A stretch of 64,000 nucleotides of DNA from Geothrix rubra (lineage in GTDB: Bacteria; Acidobacteriota; Holophagae; Holophagales; Holophagaceae). Each line of letters opens with the position of its first letter. The stretch's first letter is position 1. Below are positions 53,233 to 62,496 of the stretch, one piece after another. The position numbers and the translations under genes were made by a program. The stretch is taken from contig NZ_BSDD01000002.1 in assembly GCF_030268065.1 (NCBI RefSeq), forward strand, positions 248,001-312,000, read 5' to 3'. The notes below the pieces were generated by a model, which saw only the letters and a list, made by a program, of their open reading frames with translations, had not been told where the DNA came from and did no database searches.

Positions 53233-56200
53233 TTACCACTTGATGCCGGTGGAGAAGGCCATGGAACGGCCGCCCACGTAGTCGCTGTAGCCGTAGGTGC
53301 CCCAGCCCGTGGCGTTCCCGCCGGCGACGCCGGCCTGGGTGAGGTTCTGCACCTGGTAGCCCGCCAGGGGGTTGGTGGTGGCGAGGCTGGAACCGCTGAC
53401 GTTCGTGGTGGAGAAGGTGGAGAGCTGCCAGTGGTTGAAGACGTTGAACACCGTCAGTTCCACGAAGTAGCGCACCTTCCGCCAGACGGGGATCTCGGTT
53501 CCCAGCTTCAGGTCGAAGTTGTAGATGTCGTTGAACCGCCCGATGCCGCGGGGCCCGTAGTAGCGGTTGTAGGTGCCGTAGGAGGCGTACTGGGAGGCGA
53601 TGGTGGAGCCGGCCGCCAGGGCGTCGTCGTAGGCCTCGAAGTAGAGATCGCGGGTGAGGCTGTACGGGCTGCCGCCGGTGTAGTTGAACATCAGGGAGGC
53701 GTTGAACAGGGCGCCCTGGCTGCTCTTGTTCACGTAGTTCAGGTAGATGCGGGCCCGGTGCTTCACGTCCCCGGAGAGGTAGCCGTAGGGGGCGTAGAAG
53801 GTGAAGTCCCGGCCCCGGCTGGCGTGGACGGACTCGAAGTCCCCGATGACGTCGCCGGACACCGGCGGGTTGTTGCCTTCGGATCCCTCGCTGTTGCCCT
53901 GGAGGCTGGCCAGGGTGTAGTTGCCGCCCAGGCTCCACTTCTCGTTGAAGCGGCTCAGGAAGTCCACCTCGAAGCTGTTGTAGTCCCGCGTCAGGCGGTC
54001 ATCCGTGGCCCAGCGCTCGGCGTACACCTGCTTCATGCCGGTGCTGTAGATCAAGGGCACCTGCACCTCGTCGCCGATGGTGTAGAAGTCGTTGAAGAAG
54101 TGCTTGCCGGTGCGCTTGGTGTAGGTGAGGTTGATGTACGAGCCGTCCGTGTAGGTGTGGCGCACGGCGAAGCTGGTCTCGTCGTTGATGGGGGCCTTGG
54201 TGTTGGTATCCGCGAAGCGGCTGAGGGGCCCGGAGTAGGACCGCAGGGTGGCCGCGCTGACGCTCCAGTTCGCCAGGTTCGTCACCACCGCATAGGGAGC
54301 GGCGTTGTTCGCGGCGCCGGCCCAGCCGTAGGACTCGCTGATGGGATTGCCGGCCCGGGTGAAGCGGTTGGTGAAGCTGTCGTTCAGCTTGCCGGCGTAG
54401 CGGGCCCAGCTGGCCGTGAACAGCCAGGCCTGGTTCCCCTTGGGATCCCAGCGGACCTGGAACCGGGGGGAGGTGGCGTTGGAGGAGACGGTCTGGGAGC
54501 CGAGGGTGTCGGCCGCCTTGGTCTTGTCGAAGCGGAGGCCGCCCATCACCTGCCAGTGGTCGTTGATGGCCAGGGTGTCGTTGAGGTAGTAGCCGTCCGT
54601 GTCCGTCTTCGCCACACCCTTGTCCACGCTGTAGAGCAGGACGTAGTTCTGGCTGAAGGCGGTGGCCGAGGTGGACAGGCCCGCCACGCGGTAGGTGCCG
54701 TCCGCATTGCGGCCCCACACGAGGAACTGGCGGCCCGTGGGGGACTGGGCGTTGGCGGCCTGGCGGTCCTGGCGCAGGAGCTCGAAGCCGGCCTCCACCG
54801 TGTGGGTGCCGAGGAAGGTCCTGGGGCTGAACCAGGTGATGCCTGCGGTGTAGGTCTTGATGTCGCGGTTGTCGCCGCCGTCCGTCTTGTCGAAGATGCC
54901 GTTCTGGAAGATGTAGTAGCTGCCGTTGCTGTAGCGGGCCCGGATGGGATCGCCCTGGGCGGGATCGGCGCCGGCGGCCAGCAGCTGGTGCTTCTTGGCG
55001 TAGCGGGCCTCCAGGGTGAGGCTGTTGCCCAGCAGGCCGCGGTAGGCCGCGGTGTAGTAGGAGTTCTCGTTCCGCTGGGGCACGAGGGTGGTGGGGTCCG
55101 GGCTGGCGACGTAGAACCGGTTCCGCTGGTCCGTCACGTTGCGGTTGCCGGCCAGCTCCACCGAGTGGTTCTCGTTGATGGCGTAGGTCAGCTTCAACTC
55201 GTAGAACTGGTTCGACGAGGTGATGTTGAAGGGCATGCCGGTGGTGGCGGGCACGTAGCCCGCGCCCCGGGCGGAGGCCGGCGAATCGCCCGTCTGGAGG
55301 CCCGTCACGTCGTTCAGGTTGTTCGGGGTGCTCTGGCTGGGGTCGAGCTTGGTGGAGGCCGCGAACCAGAGCTTGTCCTTCAGGATCGGGCCGCCCACCC
55401 AGAGGGTGTAGTTGCGGTTCAGGTCGTCGGTTCCGGGGTTGGGCCGGGCGGTGCTGTTGGGCCGCATGCCCAGGGGCGCGATGGCCGACCAGCTGTTCCG
55501 GCTGATGTTCGCCCGGAAGATGCCCGTGAATTCGTTGCCGCCGCTCTTGGTGATGGCGTTGATGATGCCGCCGAGGAAGCCGCCGAACTTGGCGTTCACG
55601 GGGCTGGAGATGATCTGGCTCTCGGCGACGGAGTCGTCCACGTAGTAGGTGCGGCCGTCGGTGTTCGCGAATACGTTGTCGGCGATGTCCGTGCCGTTCA
55701 GGAGCCAGCGGTTGCCCGTGGTGGGAGCCCCGCGCATCTGGACGCGGTTGCCCATGGTCCCGTTGAGGGCGACGCCCGGCGCCAGGAGGGCCGCGGTGTC
55801 CATGCCGCGGGTGAAGCGGGGCAGCACGTCCATCATCTCCGAGGAGATGTTGGTGCTGGTCTTCACGTCGGACTTGTCCACGGAGGCGGCGGCGGCGATC
55901 ACCTCCACCGTCTTCTCCGCCACCTGGACGGGGGCCATGAGGAGGTCCTGGCGGAGGACCTGGCCCAGGCCCAGGACCACGCCCTCGGCCCTGCCGCCCA
56001 CGAAGCCGCCCTTGGCGGTCGTGAGGGTGTAGGTTCCGGGCGGGAGGAGGGGGGCGCGGAAGGCGCCGCTGGCGTCGGTGACGACGGTGCGCACGCCCTG
56101 GAGGGTGGGCGCCGCGAAGCGGACTTCCACCCCGGCAAGGGGCTCGCCGGCGCGGGTCTTGACGGTGCCCACGATCTGGCCGGTGGACTCCTGGGCCACC

Positions 56201-56262
56201 AGGGCGGTGCCGGCCAGCGCGAAGGCGAGGAACGAGAGGCTGCGAATCCGGATTGGGTTCAT
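53233..56262 (-). CDS. TonB-dependent receptor, Oar-like, with N-terminal carboxypeptidase-regulatory domain
   Basis: A 1009-residue outer-membrane protein. Signal peptide, then a CarboxypepD_reg beta-sandwich (~27-105: GQIVGTVKTRAGEPLAGVEV), a plug (~125-235: VQMRGAPTTGNRWLLNGTDI), and a very large barrel. The C-terminus is aromatic (SMAFSTGIKW). Such receptors import or bind large substrates, often peptides, glycans or siderophores; the ligand is unknown. No TonB box is obvious near the mature N-terminus. Middle gene of an OMP trio. Confidence 0.9.
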   Translation of the reverse strand: MNPIRIRSLSFLAFALAGTALVAQESTGQIVGTVKTRAGEPLAGVEVRFAAPTLQGVRTVVTDASGAFRAPLLPPGTYTLTTAKGGFVGGRAEGVVLGLGQVLRQDLLMAPVQVAEKTVEVIAAAASVDKSDVKTSTNISSEMMDVLPRFTRGMDTAALLAPGVALNGTMGNRVQMRGAPTTGNRWLLNGTDIADNVFANTDGRTYYVDDSVAESQIISSPVNAKFGGFLGGIINAITKSGGNEFTGIFRANISRNSWSAIAPLGMRPNSTARPNPGTDDLNRNYTLWVGGPILKDKLWFAASTKLDPSQSTPNNLNDVTGLQTGDSPASARGAGYVPATTGMPFNITSSNQFYELKLTYAINENHSVELAGNRNVTDQRNRFYVASPDPTTLVPQRNENSYYTAAYRGLLGNSLTLEARYAKKHQLLAAGADPAQGDPIRARYSNGSYYIFQNGIFDKTDGGDNRDIKTYTAGITWFSPRTFLGTHTVEAGFELLRQDRQAANAQSPTGRQFLVWGRNADGTYRVAGLSTSATAFSQNYVLLYSVDKGVAKTDTDGYYLNDTLAINDHWQVMGGLRFDKTKAADTLGSQTVSSNATSPRFQVRWDPKGNQAWLFTASWARYAGKLNDSFTNRFTRAGNPISESYGWAGAANNAAPYAVVTNLANWSVSAATLRSYSGPLSRFADTNTKAPINDETSFAVRHTYTDGSYINLTYTKRTGKHFFNDFYTIGDEVQVPLIYSTGMKQVYAERWATDDRLTRDYNSFEVDFLSRFNEKWSLGGNYTLASLQGNSEGSEGNNPPVSGDVIGDFESVHASRGRDFTFYAPYGYLSGDVKHRARIYLNYVNKSSQGALFNASLMFNYTGGSPYSLTRDLYFEAYDDALAAGSTIASQYASYGTYNRYYGPRGIGRFNDIYNFDLKLGTEIPVWRKVRYFVELTVFNVFNHWQLSTFSTTNVSGSSLATTNPLAGYQVQNLTQAGVAGGNATGWGTYGYSDYVGGRSMAFSTGIKW

Positions 56263-56286
56263 CTCATGCTCCGAGTGGGATCAGGG

Positions 56287-56976
56287 TTAGAAGCGGACGC
56301 CGAAGGCCAGCTCAACCACGGTGCCGTTCTGCTTGCCCGCGGAGGCACCCTCGAACTTGGTCTGGAACACGTTCAGCTCGCCGCTGTACATGTCCGTGAA
56401 GCGGTAGCCGATCCCGCCGAGGAGCCCGATAGCCGTCGTCTTCTTCTCGTCCACGGAGTCGATGGCCCGGGTGGCCGTCACCGTCCAGGCCGTGGCGCTG
56501 GTCTGGGTGTAGCTGGACGCGGCGCCCGTGTCCGTCTGCTTGGCCTTGTTGAAGCCGATCCGCAGGCCCGCCTGCCAGTACATGCCCTCCGTGAAGGCGT
56601 TGCGTCGGTAGAGGGCGCTGGCCTGCCAGCTGCTGCCGTCCACCTTCCGGTCCCGGGTCTCGCCGGTGTAGATCCGGCCGATGGTCGCCGCCGTGGCCGT
56701 GGGCAGGACGATGTAGCTCTGCATGGCGTTGGTTCCGGGGAAGAACCGGTAGCCCAGGTCGAAGGCCAGGCAGCTGTCCTTGTCGAGGGCGTAGGTCGCC
56801 TCCACGCCCGCACCGAAGTTCTGGGTGGACTGGATCAGGTTGTCCTTCGCGCCCCCGGTGGTGGCGCCGCCGAAGACCTTGTAGGAACCGTCCCATTTTG
56901 CCGACTGGGCATGGAGCCCGGCACAGAGGGCGAGCGGGAGCAGCACGAGTCGTGGGATGCAGGAGAGTCTTGCCAC
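56287..56976 (-). CDS. Outer-membrane beta-barrel protein
   Basis: A 229-residue exported protein with start GTG 56976 (signal CIPRLVLLPLALCAGLHAQ; GGAGG about nine bases upstream). Amphipathic strands and a final ELAFGVRF indicate an eight- to ten-stranded barrel. It heads the operon with the TonB receptor. An alternative in-frame ATG at 57066 would add 30 non-signal-like residues. A small dyad GCGGT-GTAG-ACCGC lies at 56990-57003. Confidence 0.72.
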   Translation of the reverse strand: MARLSCIPRLVLLPLALCAGLHAQSAKWDGSYKVFGGATTGGAKDNLIQSTQNFGAGVEATYALDKDSCLAFDLGYRFFPGTNAMQSYIVLPTATAATIGRIYTGETRDRKVDGSSWQASALYRRNAFTEGMYWQAGLRIGFNKAKQTDTGAASSYTQTSATAWTVTATRAIDSVDEKKTTAIGLLGGIGYRFTDMYSGELNVFQTKFEGASAGKQNGTVVELAFGVRF

Positions 56977-57099
56977 TGGGGTGTCCTCCGCGGTGTAGAC
57001 CGCACTAGCGGGTGGTAGAAATCGCACAGGGGCCGCAAGGGGCCTCTGCGTGTCCAGGTGGGCCATTGAGCCTCACCTCACGAGGGGGGGGTGATTGAG

Positions 57100-57190
57100 T
57101 TGCGTAAATCTACACAAAGGTTCCCGGCCCATCAATTTATTTTTGTTGTGTACAACAACAATTGAGTCCGCCTCTCAATTGATTCGCTAA
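57100..57190. promoter_or_regulatory. AT-rich divergent regulatory region with two dyads
   Basis: A strikingly AT-rich island between the OMP operon and the YoaK gene. It contains TTGTTGT-GT-ACAACAA (57143-57158) and, immediately after, CAATTGAG and CTCAATTG (57159-57166 and 57174-57181) as an inverted repeat with 7-base spacer. These look like operators. CarH/LitR-like regulators bind TGTACA-type sites, and the first dyad contains TGTACA (57149-57154), so the nearby MerR regulator is a candidate binder. No clear -35/-10 set found. Confidence 0.45.
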
Positions 57191-57250
57191 CCTCTTTCTT
57201 TGCAGCCAAAATCCCCTTCGTCATGGTTCACTGGTGGAGGCAGTCGACCC

Positions 57251-58138
57251 ATGCGCCGCATCCCCCGCTACCTCCGCGTCATCACCTCCCGCTACCTGGG
57301 CAGGCTGCTGAAGGGGCGCCTGGAGGGGAAGCAACTGCAGGCCGCGGTGGAGGCCACCCTGGCCACCCTGCCCTTCCAGGAGAAGCTGCTGGTACGGGAG
57401 GGGGCGCTCCGTTCGGAATCCCTGAACCGCCAGCTGGCCTGGGCCATGGCCTTCGTGGCCGGCGCCGTGAACGCCGGCGGGTTCCTGGCCGTCGGCCACT
57501 ACACCTCGCACATGACCGGCGTGGCCTCCACCATGGCGGACATGATGGCCCTCGGCGACATGGAGACGGCGCTCGCCGCCCTGGCCATGATGCTGAGCTT
57601 CATGGCCGGGGCCTTCCTCTGCACCACCCTCATCAGCCTGGGGCAGCGACGCCGCATGCGCAGCCGCTACGCGCTGACCCTAGTGCTGGAGTCAGGCTTC
57701 CTCCTGGTCTTCGGACTGATGGGCGCGAGGCTGGAGACGGAGATCCGCTTCACCCTGCCCACCACCGTGATGCTGCTGTGCTTCATCATGGGCATGCACA
57801 ACGCGGTGACCTCGATCATCTCCGGCGCGGCGGTGCGGACCACCCACATGACGGGCACCGTCACCGACATCGGCATCGAGCTGAGCCGCCTGGCCTACGT
57901 GAACCGCCACCAGCGCCCCGGCCGCGAGCGCATCGTGGCCAACCGCCAGAAGTTGATCCTGCTCCTGCTGCTCCTGGTCTCCTTCATCGGCGGCGGCGTC
58001 ACCGGGGCCCTGGCCTTCAAGCACGTGGGCTACAAGGCCACCATCCCGCTGGCCATCTTCCTCTGCTTCCTGGCCGCGCGGCCCCTGCTCGTGGAGCTGC
58101 AACTCCTGCTCCACCGCATCCGGCGGCAGTGGGAGTAG
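57251..58138 (+). CDS. YoaK/DUF1275-family membrane protein
   Basis: A 295-residue protein with a ~60-residue basic N-terminal extension (RRIPRYLRVITSRYLGRLLK), followed by six membrane helices with the DUF1275 hallmarks: AWAMAFVAGAVNAGGFLAVG with TSHMTGVASTMAD, and GMHNAVTSIISGAAVRTTHM, TGTVTDIGIELS. The transport role is unproven. ATG 57251 follows GGTGGAGG. Convergent with the MerR gene, 13 bases apart. Confidence 0.87.
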   Translation: MRRIPRYLRVITSRYLGRLLKGRLEGKQLQAAVEATLATLPFQEKLLVREGALRSESLNRQLAWAMAFVAGAVNAGGFLAVGHYTSHMTGVASTMADMMALGDMETALAALAMMLSFMAGAFLCTTLISLGQRRRMRSRYALTLVLESGFLLVFGLMGARLETEIRFTLPTTVMLLCFIMGMHNAVTSIISGAAVRTTHMTGTVTDIGIELSRLAYVNRHQRPGRERIVANRQKLILLLLLLVSFIGGGVTGALAFKHVGYKATIPLAIFLCFLAARPLLVELQLLLHRIRRQWE

Positions 58139-58151
58139 GTCCCGCCCCCGC

Positions 58152-59000
58152 TCAGATCACATCCAGGCCCACCATGCGTTCCACCCCGTCCACCCGCCGG
58201 GTGCGGGCCGCGCCCTGCCCCCCGACGATGAGCCTGCAACCCGGGGGGAGCCGCTCCAGCAGGTCCATCAGCAGGCGGCGCGTGGTCTCGCCGGAACTCT
58301 GGATGGAGAGGCTCACGGCCACGCGGTCCACCTTCAGCGTCCGGGCCGCGTGGGCGATGCTCGCCACGGGCAGGTCGACGCCGAGAAGCTCGACCCGCGT
58401 CCCGCCCGCGGCGTAGGCCAGGGCGGCCATGAGCAGGCCCAGCCGGTGCCGTTCCCCGGGCAGGGTGGCGAGGAGGACCGAGCCCCGGCCCGGGAGGGGG
58501 CGGAAGTCCAGCCGCCGCTCGCGGAGCAGGTCTTCCAGCACCTCGGTGAGCAGGTGCTCCTGGTGGACGCCGATGCTGCCATCCGCCCAGGCCATGCCCA
58601 CGCGGTCCAGCAGGGGCGCCACCAGCTCCTGGAGGAAGGGTTTCCAGCCCATCCGCTTGAGGGCCTCGTCCAGATGGGCCCGGAGGGCCGGCGTATCCAT
58701 GGCCACCACCGTCTGGAACACCGGGTCCACCGTGGCCCCGCCCTCCCTGAGCAGCAGGTTCCGCAATTCCCCCTCGCTGGCGCGGGCCACGGCGGAGGGG
58801 CGGTGCCCCTGGGCCACGGCCTCGGCCATGAGGCGCAGGCGGTTCAGGTCCTGCCGGTGGTAGCGGCGATGGCCGGAGGGGAGGCGCACGGGCTCGGGGA
58901 AGCCGTACCGCCGCTCCCAGACGCGGATGACATCCGCGGAGAGCCCGGTCCCGGCGCAGATGTCGCCGATGCTCAGCAGGTCAGGTTCCACCTTCCCCAT
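58152..59000 (-). CDS. CarH/LitR-like MerR regulator with B12-binding domain
   Basis: A 282-residue regulator: MerR DNA-binding domain (residues 8-75; RVWERRYGFPEPVRLPSGHR), a four-helix cobalamin-capping bundle, and a Rossmann B12-binding domain. Both photoreceptor signatures are intact: Trp138-x9-Glu148-His149 (WADGSIGVHQEH) and ExHxxG with His185 (GERHRLG). In CarH, adenosylcobalamin bound this way drives tetramerisation in the dark and light releases DNA. Light-dependent repression is therefore expected. No carotenoid or photolyase genes are within the window. GGAGGAGG precedes ATG 59000. Confidence 0.86.
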   Translation of the reverse strand: MGKVEPDLLSIGDICAGTGLSADVIRVWERRYGFPEPVRLPSGHRRYHRQDLNRLRLMAEAVAQGHRPSAVARASEGELRNLLLREGGATVDPVFQTVVAMDTPALRAHLDEALKRMGWKPFLQELVAPLLDRVGMAWADGSIGVHQEHLLTEVLEDLLRERRLDFRPLPGRGSVLLATLPGERHRLGLLMAALAYAAGGTRVELLGVDLPVASIAHAARTLKVDRVAVSLSIQSSGETTRRLLMDLLERLPPGCRLIVGGQGAARTRRVDGVERMVGLDVI

Positions 59001-59065
59001 GCCCCGCCTCCTCCGGAAAAGGTAGGCCAGGGGCAAAGGATTGTCTACTTATTTTTCTGGTCAAT

Positions 59066-59707
59066 CTAGGCCACCACGGCCGCCTTCACCTCATCGAAAC
59101 CCTGCTCGCTGGTGCAGCTCACCACGATGGCGCACTGCCCGGGCTGGCTGGGGGGCAGCTGGACTTCGCCGGCGAAGAGCCCCTCCGCATCGGTCCGGCC
59201 CGACACCAGGCTGGTGGCCTTCTTCAGGCTGGACACCAGTTTCACGGAGACCTCCGCGCCGGCCACGGGACCCTGGCTGTGGCAGAGCCGGGCCTTCACC
59301 CGCAGGCGGAAGGGGCTCCCGAAGACGGGCTTCAGGGCCTGGTCCAGCACCAGCTCCAGGGTGTCCACGTCCCCCTCCTGCTGCAGGAACTCCAGGATGG
59401 CCTGGTCCAGGGGACGGTCGTTGAAGGCCTGCTGCTCCAGCAGGTCCGGGGGGGTGAGGTCGTACTTCCCGTTCTTGATGTCGCGGATGACGGCGCGATG
59501 CTGCTCGTCCATGCGGCTCTGGACCACGCCCTCGGAGAGGGGCGGGCTGGCCAGCAGGTCCTCGTAGGAGGAGCGGTAGCTGTCCAGGATCTCCCCCCCC
59601 ACGTAGATCAGGGTCTCGATGCGGGGATTGGCCAGCCCCTTGTCCTCCGTCTGGACGTGGAAGATCCGGTTCCCGTGGCGGACGTCCGTGTTGTAGCCCG
59701 TGATCAT
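59066..59707 (-). CDS. Conserved hypothetical protein
   Basis: 213 residues, cytoplasmic. It opens with MITGYNTDVRHGNRIFHVQT and TLIYVGGEILDSYRSSYEDL, a pattern I recall from uncharacterised proteins in Acidobacteriota and deltaproteobacteria. The C-terminal ~100 residues read like an Ig-like beta sandwich (GPVAGAEVSVKLV, GRTDAEGLFAGEVQL). It is followed by a response regulator 45 bases away in the same direction order, which may share its system. Function unknown. Confidence 0.7.
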   Translation of the reverse strand: MITGYNTDVRHGNRIFHVQTEDKGLANPRIETLIYVGGEILDSYRSSYEDLLASPPLSEGVVQSRMDEQHRAVIRDIKNGKYDLTPPDLLEQQAFNDRPLDQAILEFLQQEGDVDTLELVLDQALKPVFGSPFRLRVKARLCHSQGPVAGAEVSVKLVSSLKKATSLVSGRTDAEGLFAGEVQLPPSQPGQCAIVVSCTSEQGFDEVKAAVVA

Positions 59708-59752
59708 GGGAGGAATCCGGTACGGAGGGGAGCGGAGGGGCGCATCATGCGC

Positions 59753-61015
59753 TCAGGAATGCAATCTTCCCGCCAGATCCGGAATCACCTCCCAGGCGAT
59801 CTCGCGGATGGTCTGGTCGCCCATGCGGGCCACGACGGCCTTCACGAGGGCATCCACCAGCACCGGGTCGCCCAGGATCGCCTGCACCACGGCCTGGGCC
59901 TGGGCATCCGCCGGCCCGGGGAGATCCGCGGGGACCTGCCCGGCCACGGCAGGGACCTGCCCGCCCACGGCAGGCTCTGGCGCCACGTGGGCTTCGAAGG
60001 CCTCCACCGGTGGGACGTGCGGGGCCAGCAGGGTAGCCACGGGAGCGGCCAGCTCCGGCTCGAAGGGGTTCGCGGCGGGCTCGGGCGCCCCTGCCTGGAC
60101 GGCCTCCGGGGCCGGGAAGGCGACGGGCAGATCCTCCAGGGGGGCGAGATCCAGGTCCGCGTCCAGGGGCTCCAGTTCCAGTTCCTCCAGCGCCGGCTCG
60201 GCGGCGGGGTGCGCCTCCGGCGTCGCGGGCCCAAGGTCCAGCTCCTCCAGGCCCGACAGCGTCACGAGGGTATCGTCCGGGAACGCTTCCGGGGCCTCGA
60301 GCGCAGCCGGGGCCCCGGCCTCCACCCCCAGGTCCTGCAGGCTCTCCAGGTCGAGCTCCTCCAGTTCCAGGTGTACCTCGGGGAGCGGTTCCGGGACGCC
60401 AGGGGCCGCCACCTCGGGCGTGGCCTCTTCGGGCCAGAGATCGTCGGGGGTGAGCACCAGCAGGTCGTCCTCGGCCTCCGGCGCAGGCATGGGCGGGGCC
60501 ATCAGCCCGGCCCGGGGCTCAGGCTCCGGCAGGGGGGCGGGCTCGGGGCGGTACTCGGGAAGGGCGGCGTTGGCCCGCTGCACCAGGTCCGCGGCCGGCG
60601 TGGCGGGGACGGTGCTGAAGGGCGAGGGGGCGGCGGGCGGCACCACGGGCGTGGCCAGCAGGGCCTTCACCCGGTCGCCCAGTTCCCGCAGCTCGATGGG
60701 CTTCTTCAGGAAGCCCTGCACCGGGGCCTTGGCCAGCTTGGAGGGATCCACGGGATCGAGCACGCCCGCCATGAGGGCGATGGGCATGGCGGCGGTGGCC
60801 TCGAGGGCCCGGAGGCGCGAGAGCAGCGTCCAGCCGTCCATGCCGGGCATGGCCGTGTCCACCAGGGCCACGTCGAAGCGTTCGCCCCGGCCGATCCGGT
60901 CGAGGGCCTCCGCGGCGGAATCGACGCACACCAGTTCCACGTCCGTGGGAGCGAGCAGGGACTCGGCAATCCGGTGGATGCTGGGATTGTCGTCCACGAG
61001 GAGGAGGCGCGGCAT
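59753..61015 (-). CDS. Response regulator with long acidic linker
   Basis: A 420-residue protein: N-terminal receiver (PRLLLVDDNPSIHRIAESLL; phospho-acceptor Asp in VALVDTAMPGMDGW; Lys in GFLKKPIE). A ~220-residue Pro/Ala/Glu-rich acidic linker follows, then a C-terminal helical motif QTIREIAWEVIPDLAGRLHS. That last motif recurs in deltaproteobacterial regulators of motility or polarity, to my knowledge. Output is presumably by protein interaction. GAGG six bases before ATG 61015. Confidence 0.82.
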   Translation of the reverse strand: MPRLLLVDDNPSIHRIAESLLAPTDVELVCVDSAAEALDRIGRGERFDVALVDTAMPGMDGWTLLSRLRALEATAAMPIALMAGVLDPVDPSKLAKAPVQGFLKKPIELRELGDRVKALLATPVVPPAAPSPFSTVPATPAADLVQRANAALPEYRPEPAPLPEPEPRAGLMAPPMPAPEAEDDLLVLTPDDLWPEEATPEVAAPGVPEPLPEVHLELEELDLESLQDLGVEAGAPAALEAPEAFPDDTLVTLSGLEELDLGPATPEAHPAAEPALEELELEPLDADLDLAPLEDLPVAFPAPEAVQAGAPEPAANPFEPELAAPVATLLAPHVPPVEAFEAHVAPEPAVGGQVPAVAGQVPADLPGPADAQAQAVVQAILGDPVLVDALVKAVVARMGDQTIREIAWEVIPDLAGRLHS

Positions 61016-61106
61016 CGGAAACCTCGGGAAGCCAGGAAGGAAAAAGAAGGCTGGGCACAACGCTACCAGAAATCAGGACTTCGATCGCAACCGAATGGAA
61101 TCCGGC

Positions 61107-62426
61107 TCAGGGCCTCAGGACCCTCCGGAGGGTGTGGATGCGCTCCACATCCACGAGCCGCACGAGGACGATGCGGGTGCCCACCCAGACCCAGGCCACG
61201 TCCTGCCCCTCCCGCAGGGCCACCTCGGGCCCCGCGGGGAGCCAGCCCTTCACGGAGGCCCGCAGCTCCAGGCCCGTGCGCCATTCCGCTCGGAAGTAGT
61301 CCGTCACCGCCTGCCGCTGCCGCTCAGGCGCCAGGCCGGTGTTCCCCCAGCGACGATCCCAGGCATCGAAGGCGCCGCTTCCGGCGCCGCTCCCGACCCA
61401 GGCCCAGGCCGCGTCGTAGGCCGGCCAGGGGGGCGCATCCGCGGGTACGGGCGTCCATTCGAGGCTTCCGGCCGGCGTGGTCCGACGGCCCATGCCGCCG
61501 TTGGGCAGCGGCTCGGTGAGGGCCATGACCAGGGGCGGATGGGCCACCAGCAGGCCCGGCCCCGCCGCATCCCGATGCCAGCGGCCCCGCTCCAGGCTCC
61601 AGGCGGTCCAGCCCAGGGTGTTCGAAACCCAGAGCCGGTCCCCCTTCGGGCACCACAGCCGGTCGCCGGCGTGCCAGGGCAGGACCACCTTCGCACCCGG
61701 CAGATCGCGGCCATCGTCCGAGAGGCCCTCGGGCTTCACCGGCCACCCGCGCGGCGGCGGAGGCAGCCCCGGCTCGTCCCAGGCCGCCAGGGTGGATTCG
61801 CCGGGATCACCGTCCAGCGGCAGCGCCGTGAGGAGGAGGCGGCCGTCGGCCTTCGGCTCGGAAGGTTCGAAGAAGCCGAAGATCGCCGCGCGGCCGTCCC
61901 AGCTGAAGCGGCTCCAGGGCCCCGACTGGGCCGACCAGAGCACCCGTCCCTCGGGCACTTCCAGCAGGCGCGTCTCGAACCGGGCCGGGCCCATCTGCAG
62001 CGTCACCAGCAGCCGCGTGCCCCTCACCGGATCGAGGCGCGCCGAGCAGAGGGGCGCATCGAAGCGGTAGTGCCGCCACTCCAGGCCCCGCCAGAGCACC
62101 ACCTCGCTGACACCCTTCGGGCCGTTCAGGGCCAGGCCCTGGTCCGCCAGGTAGGGCGAGGCGGGTTCCCAGGGCGTGCCGAAACCGCCGGCGTAGGGCC
62201 AGGGTTCCGCCTGGTCGGGGTCCACCGTGCCCTGGAAGCGCGGGGCCCAGCCGTCCTCCAGCTGGAAGTCCGTCACGGGATCGTAGGCGCCCAGGCTCAT
62301 CACCACCGGGGCCTCCGCGGCGGTCACGCCACCGGAGGTGACGGGGCGCGGCGCCTGCACCACCGCGAAGAGCAGCAGCATGGCGGCGATGAAGAGGGTA
62401 GCGATGATGTACTTTTGAGGGATCAC
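61107..62426 (-). CDS. Membrane-anchored protein of unknown function
   Basis: 439 residues with one N-terminal helix (YIIATLFIAAMLLLFAVVQA) and a large periplasmic or cytoplasmic body with many Trp-rich beta segments (GRAAIFGFFEPSEPKADGRL, RLWVSNTLGWTAWSLERGRW), suggesting a beta-propeller-like fold. I recognise no family. It stands alone, divergent from the CYTH gene. Confidence 0.6.
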   Translation of the reverse strand: MIPQKYIIATLFIAAMLLLFAVVQAPRPVTSGGVTAAEAPVVMSLGAYDPVTDFQLEDGWAPRFQGTVDPDQAEPWPYAGGFGTPWEPASPYLADQGLALNGPKGVSEVVLWRGLEWRHYRFDAPLCSARLDPVRGTRLLVTLQMGPARFETRLLEVPEGRVLWSAQSGPWSRFSWDGRAAIFGFFEPSEPKADGRLLLTALPLDGDPGESTLAAWDEPGLPPPPRGWPVKPEGLSDDGRDLPGAKVVLPWHAGDRLWCPKGDRLWVSNTLGWTAWSLERGRWHRDAAGPGLLVAHPPLVMALTEPLPNGGMGRRTTPAGSLEWTPVPADAPPWPAYDAAWAWVGSGAGSGAFDAWDRRWGNTGLAPERQRQAVTDYFRAEWRTGLELRASVKGWLPAGPEVALREGQDVAWVWVGTRIVLVRLVDVERIHTLRRVLRP

Positions 62427-62496
62427 GGGGCGCGCCGGGTCGTTCCACCATCATGCCCCCATCCGCCCCGGCCGTTCATTCCGAGGAGTGCCCGCC

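Noticed and set aside
53431-57018. A 1195-codon plus-strand open frame
   Set aside because: Antisense to the TonB receptor and first barrel, His/Val/Gly-rich, no start signal or motif.
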